This document shows, piece after piece, positions 1-4,863 of a stretch of 8,479 nucleotides of DNA. The stretch is from Acidobacteriota bacterium (lineage in GTDB: Bacteria > Acidobacteriota > Terriglobia > Acidiferrales > UBA7541), in NCBI GenBank assembly GCA_003224515.1, contig QHZC01000404.1:1-8479 (forward strand), written 5' to 3'. The notes below the pieces were generated by a model that was not told the origin of the DNA, searched no databases, and saw nothing but the letters and a program-made list of their open reading frames with translations. Made by a program: the position numbers and the translations under genes. Position 1 is the stretch's first letter, and every line of letters starts with the position of its first letter.

Positions 1-746
1 GCGGAGAGAGCCAACCGGCATTCGCTCTCTGCAAGCGCAAAGCAATAATTCAAAATCGCGTTCGGTGGGTTGACCGCGAGCCGTGGCTGACCTGTAAGCG
101 GAGAGTGCCTAGCGCCAAATCGCAACCAGTGATCCGGCAGCCGTCTCGCGTCTTGTCGTGGGAACAAGATTTGCACCTCACTCCAGGCGTTCCAATATGT
201 TGCGGCAGCTTGCGCTTCGAGAAAGCAGACCGTGTCTAAGTTTTCAGCATCGGCCAGTCGGTCTCGAAATCGAGCAATCACCTCTGCTATAGTGGATTTC
301 TTCAACTGCTCACGTACGACTCGCTCTTGGCCTTCCAGTTTTACGCGTATTAACTCGCGCGAGATTTCCAGAGCTTTGCCGTTGTGGTGAGCAAGCGCCT
401 GGGCGCGTCTGAGCCGAGCATCGGAGGGTGAAACGGGACCACAGACGGTGAGCACTTTACCGTTGCGTTCAAGCATCACGAAGGCGGCATCCTGATCTGC
501 CAACCAGCGGAGCGCTGCCAGCGAGACGAACCCGGCTGAGCCGATAACGACCAGACGCTTTAGACCGTGGCCCACGCGGGCGAGCCTCATTTTGCAGCGC
601 TCCAGGCCGACGCCATCTTCGATTTCGAGATGACCGGCCTGCATACGCACCCGCACGCCGAAACCGTAGATCGTGAGAACGCCACTCTTGGTGACAGGGG
701 ATTTGCCGGAATGATGGGACTGCGGTACGGTGTGCGAAGCTGTCAT
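1..746 (-). CDS. cas1: Cas1-family integrase/endonuclease (casposase-like), 3' end beyond window
   Basis: Reading the minus strand from the ATG at 746 gives 248 uninterrupted codons that leave the window at base 1, so the C-terminal part is missing. Cas1 is a metal-dependent integrase that inserts DNA ends by transesterification; in casposons it acts as transposase. The N-terminal beta domain is seen at residues 23-100 (VLTIYGFGVRVR, HLEIEDGVG, GLKRLVVIGSAGFVSL, then ALRWLADQDAAFVMLERNGKV). The GPVSPSDARLRRAQ segment (103-116) leads into the helical domain. LEAQAAATYW (176-185) carries the first metal-binding glutamate, E177. PLTGQPRLAVNPPNAILNY (216-234) is the conserved pre-catalytic helix. 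The later His and Asp ligands would lie off the edge. The start has a good AGGAGG site 10 nt upstream. A short His/Ser-rich leader (residues 1-22) precedes the fold. It is transcribed divergently from the replication-type genes. The absence of a neighbouring cas2 in the window favours a solo Cas1, but the left side is unseen. Confidence 0.88.
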   Translation of the reverse strand, partial: MTASHTVPQSHHSGKSPVTKSGVLTIYGFGVRVRMQAGHLEIEDGVGLERCKMRLARVGHGLKRLVVIGSAGFVSLAALRWLADQDAAFVMLERNGKVLTVCGPVSPSDARLRRAQALAHHNGKALEISRELIRVKLEGQERVVREQLKKSTIAEVIARFRDRLADAENLDTVCFLEAQAAATYWNAWSEVQILFPRQDARRLPDHWLRFGARHSPLTGQPRLAVNPPNAILNYCFALAESECRLALS

Positions 747-756
747 TGGAGCTATG

Positions 757-762
757 CCTCCT
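757..762 (-). promoter_or_regulatory. Ribosome binding site of cas1
   Basis: On the minus strand AGGAGG lies 10 nt before the ATG at 744-746. It fixes the start of the Cas1 gene ahead of internal ATGs at codons 35 and 53. Confidence 0.65.
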
Positions 763-824
763 ATGGTGGTTAGGGCTTGTCGTCTGCTCGTAACAGGCGG
801 CAGGCCCGCTAAATTGCTGAAATC

Positions 825-830
825 ATTATA
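825..830 (-). promoter_or_regulatory. Possible -10 element of the cas1 promoter
   Basis: The minus strand reads TATAAT at 830-825, a perfect sigma-70 -10 consensus about 80 nt before the cas1 ATG. It sits inside the inverted repeat 821-837, so a repressor bound there would cover it. The best -35-like hexamer (TTGCAC) is only about 12 nt upstream, too close, so the promoter call is weak. Confidence 0.3.
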
Positions 831-1089
831 GATGATTCGGCTGTGCAAAATCACGGGGCTAGAAGGCTAGAAGGGACGGTTGCCTTGGTTGTGAAGCTCC
901 CCGCTTCCAAGAGCGCTCGGCGTCGATCTAACTGCCTGCAAGAGCCGCGCGCGAATAGCCGGTAGAGCGCACATCCGTTAAACTTCCCCCGAAATGGCCC
1001 GCACAAACCGAAACCTGCCTCATACCTTCACACCGGCACTGCAAGCAGTTGCTAATTTGGCGCTACAAGACTTGAACAGAATTTTCCTC

Positions 1090-1094
1090 GGAGG
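1090..1094 (+). promoter_or_regulatory. Ribosome binding site deciding the start at 1099
   Basis: GGAGG lies 4 nt before the ATG at 1099. The in-frame ATG at 994 has no purine-rich site before it (it follows a C-rich run), so 1099 is the better supported start. Confidence 0.5.
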
Positions 1095-1098
1095 ACAC

Positions 1099-1968
1099 AT
1101 GTCAGCTATGAGCGCCCACGATGAAATCGAAGTTGCGCCCGTTAACCGGAAACCGAGTGTTTTTTATCGACATCTCGCGCCTTTGCGGAAGGACTTCGTG
1201 TCGCTGCTGGCGGACAGCTACCGCCGATACTTCAAGCTGGCTCTCGCCCACCCGCGCCAGACCGGACGCGACCCTGACCATTGGGCGTCGGATCAGCTTC
1301 AGCCCGATGTCGGCTCGGTGCTGGAATGGATTCACAACTGGTACATCCTGGCGTGCGATGGCGAAAATCAATACGTCCGGCATATGGGGACAACCCCTTT
1401 GGTCCCCGGACAAACTGTTTCGTTATCCATCCCAACCATCATTCCGCCCTTCCCGCCGCCGACATCTTGGCGCGCGCCCGCTTGGCTCTTTGAAATCTCC
1501 CTAGCATTGGTTGGCATCGGACTACTAAAGGAGCAGCACGTCCCGGTAAGAGATTCCGAGGAGAGATTGGGAGAGGCTCACACTCGTTTGCTACTAAAGG
1601 GGGCCCGGCGAGTTTTCTTGTGGGACTTAGGCGCGGCAATTAAAAGAGTGCGGGACGAGGAAACCGCCGCCGCTGGTGCGATTCGAGTAGAGGCAGTCAG
1701 CGGTCAACGGCGAGGGCCGAACAAACGGAAGGGATGGGAGCAAAGACTCAAACTTTACGACGTCATTCAGACGGTCCTGAGCGCCAACCCCAACCTCCAA
1801 GGAATGAAATTCTGTGCTGAGTTAGACAAGCGACATGCGCAGCCGCTCTGGGATTGGATGAAAAGCGGAGAATGGCAAGCGGGGCTGACGTGGAAAGAAG
1901 CATGGGGTAAAACGAACCTGCGCCGGAAAATCCGCCGCGTACGCCAAGAAGCACAAAAGGGGAGTTGA
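1099..1968 (+). CDS. Hypothetical protein with basic C-terminus, first gene of the rightward group
   Basis: I do not recognise a named family. From the ATG at 1099 the product has 289 residues; an in-frame ATG at 994 would make it 324. The N-terminal half is globular and rich in aromatic residues (VFYRHLAPLRKDFVSLLADSYRRYF). A proline-rich linker follows (IPTIIPPFPPPTSWRAPAW, about residues 111-129 of the short form), then a hydrophobic segment (LFEISLALVGIGLL, 130-143) that is short for a membrane helix and is followed by charged helices. The last 85 residues are strongly basic (RRGPNKRKGW, then LRRKIRRVRQEAQK at the end), which suggests nucleic acid binding. It is oriented with the HTH-HNH-PolB genes and lies between them and cas1, so a role in the element, such as replication initiation or end recognition, is possible but only inferred. 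About 258 bp of noncoding DNA with repeats separates it from the next gene. Confidence 0.6.
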   Translation: MSAMSAHDEIEVAPVNRKPSVFYRHLAPLRKDFVSLLADSYRRYFKLALAHPRQTGRDPDHWASDQLQPDVGSVLEWIHNWYILACDGENQYVRHMGTTPLVPGQTVSLSIPTIIPPFPPPTSWRAPAWLFEISLALVGIGLLKEQHVPVRDSEERLGEAHTRLLLKGARRVFLWDLGAAIKRVRDEETAAAGAIRVEAVSGQRRGPNKRKGWEQRLKLYDVIQTVLSANPNLQGMKFCAELDKRHAQPLWDWMKSGEWQAGLTWKEAWGKTNLRRKIRRVRQEAQKGS

Positions 1969-1983
1969 AGTTCGCTCGCTTGA

Positions 1984-2180
1984 CTACTCGGGTCTTCCGA
2001 CGGGCGGAAATACATAATCGTACCCAGAGAGTGCGTTAGCCTACTCGCAAAATAACGCAAGTAGTGCTTCGGAAGTCTTACTAAAAAGAGGACTTAACTG
2101 GTCCTGCCTACTTGCAAAGTAAATGCAAGCAGGAAAGCCCGCTAACGCAACGAAGCGGCGACGGAGCTGCTCGCAAATAA
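1984..2180 (+). repeat. Iteron-like direct repeats, about 60-bp spacing
   Basis: Three related 14-15 bp copies share CTRCTYGCAAA(N)TAA: CTACTCGCAAAATAA (2041-2055), CTACTTGCAAAGTAA (2108-2122) and CTGCTCGCAAATAA (2167-2180). A partial copy, CTACTCG, lies at 1984-1990. Copy-to-copy distances are 57, 67 and 59 bp. The two central copies extend to about 28 bp and can form hairpins: CTACTCGC with GCAAGTAG at 2041-2064, and CCTACTTGC with GCAAGCAGG at 2108-2134, each with one mismatch or wobble. They lie in the 258-bp gap before the HTH-HNH-PolB operon. This fits an origin, an operator array for the HTH protein, or a transposase binding region. Confidence 0.5.
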
Positions 2181-2226
2181 AGCCGAGTACTACAAAGCAC
2201 GGGATAAGATTCGTATCCTCGCGAGC

Positions 2227-2757
2227 ATGGCAAGGTTTCCACGCCGGAAACGCCGCAATGCTCACCTCGCTCCGATCGCACGGCTTTCAAATCGCAGTCA
2301 ATCTGCGCGTGAAAAGGCACTGCACGTCCTTTCGGATTTACGTCGCGATCCGAATCTTACGCTTACCCAAGCCGCAAAGAATCGCGAAGTTAGCCTGCGT
2401 TCAATCCGGAAATACATTGGGGCTCAATTAAAGCAGGAACGTCCAGGCGGCAAAATTCGCGTCACTGCGTCCGACCGCTTGCGCGCGACGCTATACCGTC
2501 CGAGCACGAAGCCGGACGTTCTGATTCCAATTCATGCCAAAAGCTCAAAAGACCGCTACCTAGTGGGGGAATGGTTCGCGGCAATTAAGGAAGCTGGACG
2601 TGGTGATTTCACTCGTCTCGACAAATTCCCCAAGGGAACGTTCGTTGGTGGTGTCCGATTGCCGACCGGGCACTATGAAGTGCAGCGCATCCTGGAAGCG
2701 ATGGAGAACTCAGAGAGCCCATTTGAGCAACTGTATGCGATGGCAGGTGCGGCATGA
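2227..2757 (+). CDS. Helix-turn-helix DNA-binding protein, first gene of the PolB operon
   Basis: This is a 176-residue protein. After a very basic N-terminus (ARFPRRKRRNAHL) a helix (SAREKALHVLSDLR, 26-39) leads into a clear helix-turn-helix, LTLTQAAKNREVSLRSIRKY (44-63), with the alanine pair and serine-arginine recognition-helix start typical of sigma-like or resolvase-like HTHs. The middle (GGKIRVTASDRLRATLYRPS, 74-93) and the C-terminal part (YLVGEWFAAIKEAGRGDFTRL) form a second conserved-looking region. I recall it in similar hypothetical mobile-element proteins but cannot name it. Its stop overlaps the next start by 4 bp (ATGA at 2754-2757), so the two are probably translationally coupled. 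Likely roles are a regulator of the operon or a DNA-end/origin binding factor. No clear ribosome site precedes the ATG at 2227. The frame stays open back to 2146 with no start codon. Confidence 0.72.
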   Translation: MARFPRRKRRNAHLAPIARLSNRSQSAREKALHVLSDLRRDPNLTLTQAAKNREVSLRSIRKYIGAQLKQERPGGKIRVTASDRLRATLYRPSTKPDVLIPIHAKSSKDRYLVGEWFAAIKEAGRGDFTRLDKFPKGTFVGGVRLPTGHYEVQRILEAMENSESPFEQLYAMAGAA

Positions 2758-3062
2758 GAGTGCCCGAGACAACGGCTAAGCGATGCGTGCTTTGTGGAAG
2801 CACTCGAAATGTACAGGGAAACCACCTGGGCGGGCGGCGCCATTTGGCATACTTCACAATGCCGTTTTGTGATCGCTGCCATCCTCTATTTCACGCGATG
2901 TTAGACAGAGCTGGAATCGACCTTACTTATACGCCCGATCCGGTAGAGCGAGTCAGGCGGGCGCTGGCAGCGATCAAGGTCGCGGAATGGATGCTGCTGG
3001 AGCAATTGAAAAACACGTTACTCAAACAGGAGAAATGCAACCATGAACTCACCAGAAACTAA
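2754..3062 (+). CDS. Small HNH-type endonuclease / zinc-binding protein
   Basis: The product has 102 residues. Two cysteine pairs, C11-x2-C14 and C39-x2-C42, would bind one zinc ion. Between them is QGNHLGGRRH (21-30), and the second pair runs into CHPLFH (42-47). The order CxxC, GNH, GGRRH, CxxCH, H matches compact HNH (treble-clef) nucleases, with H24 as candidate general base and H43/H47 as candidate metal ligands. A canonical central Asn is not obvious, so a non-catalytic zinc finger remains possible. The C-terminal half (PDPVERVRRALAAIKVAEWMLLEQL, 61-85) is an amphipathic helix that could dimerise or bind DNA. HNH genes are regular companions of Cas1 and PolB in casposons. It overlaps the upstream HTH gene by 4 bp and the next gene by 20 bp, so the genes are co-transcribed. 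Confidence 0.72.
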   Translation: MRVPETTAKRCVLCGSTRNVQGNHLGGRRHLAYFTMPFCDRCHPLFHAMLDRAGIDLTYTPDPVERVRRALAAIKVAEWMLLEQLKNTLLKQEKCNHELTRN

Positions 3063-3411
3063 AAGACGACCATTTGAAGACCAAGGAGACAAGACGATGA
3101 TTCTTCCAGTTCCAACGACCAACGGCGGAGGCGAACTCCCCCCGTTTCTCAAGGCAAAAGACATATCGGCGAGAGGAATCACAAAGATTACTTTACTTGG
3201 CGACATGCGTAAATCTACCAGTCAGTTTGGCGAAGGTATTGATCTTGCCTGCAAAGTCGACAGCAAGAGGTACTCCTGGACAGTTAAATACGACTCTGGC
3301 AACTATCGCCGCCTATTCGAGCGCTTCGGACCTAAGAACGAATGGAAGGGCGTTGTGCAAGTCGAGCGAAAGAAGTACCTGGGCAGAGAGTATATCGCCG
3401 TCACGGACTAA
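3043..3411 (+). CDS. Small hypothetical protein, possibly ssDNA-binding (OB-fold-like)
   Basis: The product has 122 residues, or 104 if translation starts at the second in-frame ATG (3097). Both starts have a ribosome site: AGGAG 10 nt before 3043, and AAGGAG (3083-3088) 8 nt before 3097, the latter slightly better. PPFLKAKDI (33-41) is followed by alternating beta-type segments (GITKITLLGD, GIDLACKVDSKRYSWTVKY, WKGVVQVERKKYLGREYIAV) and NYRRLFERFGPKNEWKG (87-103). The pattern of a short beta barrel with an NxxxLxxxFG helix and a final Wxg-strand resembles small replication-linked proteins of phages and plasmids. An ssDNA-binding role is inferred from this and from its place directly before the polymerase (12 bp gap). 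No diagnostic motif proves it. Confidence 0.6.
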   Translation: MNSPETKRRPFEDQGDKTMILPVPTTNGGGELPPFLKAKDISARGITKITLLGDMRKSTSQFGEGIDLACKVDSKRYSWTVKYDSGNYRRLFERFGPKNEWKGVVQVERKKYLGREYIAVTD

Positions 3412-3423
3412 ACCATCACGCGA

Positions 3424-4863
3424 ATGACCATGAGCGAGCATCGCGACATCTACCTCAGAGCGCACACGGCTAAGCACACCGACAAGCCACGGGGGCATCG
3501 CGAGCGAAGTGACCTATCACTTCCACGGTGGCCCGAGCGCGTTTTGATTTTCGACACGGAGACCCGAACGGATGTTCATCAAAGGCTCATGTTCGGGTTC
3601 TACCGTTTGTGCAGGCTGATAGGTGATCGTTACGTGTGCGAGACCGAGGGAATCGTCTACTCTGAGGACATTACGAAGGAAGAGCAAAACCAGATTGGAA
3701 CCTTCGTGTTGAATACGCTCACCGATGTGCAGATGAAGCGATTTCCTCCACAGGTAAGGCTTCAAGTTCATAGATCGTTTCCCGAATTCATGGCAAAAGT
3801 TTTCTGGCCGGCAGTTCGTAAAGGGTGGATGATCGTGGGCTTCAATCTTGCTTTTGACATCAGCCGGCTCTCGCGTGGATGGCGCAGATCACGCAAAGGT
3901 GGATTCCGGCTCATCTTGTCCGAGCAACTCGATTACAAAAGCCGCACCTGGAAGGCGCATCCCTACCGTCCCGAGATCAATCTTGAGGCGAAGGATGCTC
4001 GCACTACGTTTATAACCCGTGGCGTTCCGCGCTTTCGTAAAGACGAATGGCCTAATCCGGGAAGGTTCCTGGACGTAGGCACGCTACTGTTCTCGCTCTT
4101 CGATAAGCACATGAGCCTGGATCAATGGTGCGCGGAATTTCAGATGAAGGGTTATGCGATTGATCGAAAGCTAGAGCACGAGCCCAGCGGGAAGATAACA
4201 CAGAGCGAGCTTCGTTATTGCAGACAGGACGTGAAGATCACCCAGCAATTGCTGAACGCCGCTAAACAGGAATTCGACACTCACCGGCTGCCGAGTCTTC
4301 GACCGGACCAGGCTTACAGTCCGGCATCCATCGCCAAAACCTACATGCGAGAAATGAACATCATGAGACCGCTCGCTAAATTCAAGATTCCGGATGAGAT
4401 TCTCGGCATCGGGATGCAATCGTACTACGACGGCAGGGCCGAGTGTCACATTCGCCACACTCGCGTGCCAGTGATGCGGCTTGACTTTGTTTCCCAATAC
4501 TGCACGGTGAACACGCTACTGCGCAATTGGGAGATTCTCACGGCTGCTTCGGTGGAGTTTCCGGACGCTACGGAAGACGTTCGTCGACTCCTCCGAATGA
4601 TCGCGCACAGGCCTGATAAATGTTTCGATCGAGAACTGTGGCCGGACTTCCGATTCTTCGCGCTGGTTCGGCCTGACCATCACATCTTTCCCGTGCGGGC
4701 TCCGTACAACGATAAAGAACCGGACCGGCTCAACATCGGCTTGAATTACCTTACTTCAGAGGAGCCGATCTGGCTCGCTGGCCCAGACATCATCGCGGGT
4801 GGTGCCAGTAGGAAAACAGGAAGGTATGAAGCCGGTGAAACTGCTTGGCAAAATTCCCATTGA
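3424..4863 (+). CDS. Family B DNA polymerase, N-terminal part: 3'-5' exonuclease and palm motif A (frame-disrupted)
   Basis: This is the 479-residue first half of a split PolB. The DEDDy proofreading exonuclease is complete: Exo I FDTET (D44, E46), Exo II GFNLAFD (N141, D145) and Exo III YCRQD (Y265, D269). The linker QAYSPASIAKTYMREMNI (297-313) and GMQSYYDGRAECHIRH (330-345) lead to palm motif A, LDFVSQYCTVN (353-363), with catalytic D354. It differs from the usual DxxSLYP in having Gln and Cys in the last positions. The frame then continues to about residue 458 (WLAGPDIIA). The last 21 residues are probably an out-of-frame tail, because the real continuation is in the next frame. PolB copies DNA 5'-3' and here probably replicates the element. 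The gene is last in the HTH-HNH-small protein operon. No strong ribosome site precedes the ATG, so it may depend on coupling to the gene ending 12 bp upstream. Confidence 0.82.
   Translation: MTMSEHRDIYLRAHTAKHTDKPRGHRERSDLSLPRWPERVLIFDTETRTDVHQRLMFGFYRLCRLIGDRYVCETEGIVYSEDITKEEQNQIGTFVLNTLTDVQMKRFPPQVRLQVHRSFPEFMAKVFWPAVRKGWMIVGFNLAFDISRLSRGWRRSRKGGFRLILSEQLDYKSRTWKAHPYRPEINLEAKDARTTFITRGVPRFRKDEWPNPGRFLDVGTLLFSLFDKHMSLDQWCAEFQMKGYAIDRKLEHEPSGKITQSELRYCRQDVKITQQLLNAAKQEFDTHRLPSLRPDQAYSPASIAKTYMREMNIMRPLAKFKIPDEILGIGMQSYYDGRAECHIRHTRVPVMRLDFVSQYCTVNTLLRNWEILTAASVEFPDATEDVRRLLRMIAHRPDKCFDRELWPDFRFFALVRPDHHIFPVRAPYNDKEPDRLNIGLNYLTSEEPIWLAGPDIIAGGASRKTGRYEAGETAWQNSH
4745..4863 (+). other. Frame disruption in the PolB gene (+1 shift)
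   Basis: The upstream polymerase frame is open to the TGA at 4861-4863. The downstream frame is open from after the TGA at 4742-4744. The sense of the protein crosses over near 4797: the first frame reads WLAGPDIIA up to about 4797, and the second reads VVPVGKQEGMKPVKLLGK from 4799. Dropping one G of the GGG run at 4797-4799 would join them smoothly as IIA-VVPVGK. A +1 change in the palm between motifs A and B would stop a full polymerase from being made. Causes could be a point mutation, a small deletion, a sequencing error, or recoding; I see no canonical slippery heptamer. Confidence 0.7.

Larger units (their letters stand above)
747..1098. other. Divergent intergenic region between cas1 and the plus-strand genes
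   Basis: About 350 bp separate the divergent starts at 746 and 1099. It must hold promoters for both directions. Visible items are a 6-bp inverted repeat, AATCAT-TATAG-ATGATT, at 821-837, and an exact tandem duplication of GGCTAGAA at 857-872. A weaker ATG at 994, in frame with the 1099 gene, could extend that gene by 35 codons into this region. I see no RNA gene here. Confidence 0.5.

Noticed and set aside
567..773. Plus-strand open frame opposite Cas1
   Set aside because: It is antisense to the conserved Cas1 N-terminal domain and has no recognisable motif.
2039..2134. Two-repeat CRISPR-like unit (about 28-bp repeat, about 39-bp gap)
   Set aside because: The copies differ from each other, spacing to the third copy is different, and there are too few repeats; an iteron or operator array fits better.
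2123..2431. Plus-strand open frame overlapping the HTH gene
   Set aside because: The 2227-2757 frame carries the clear HTH and couples to the next gene; this one shows neither.
4790..4830. Programmed frameshift signal in PolB
   Set aside because: No canonical slippery heptamer or obvious downstream stem was seen; a simple indel explains the break more easily, though recoding is not excluded.
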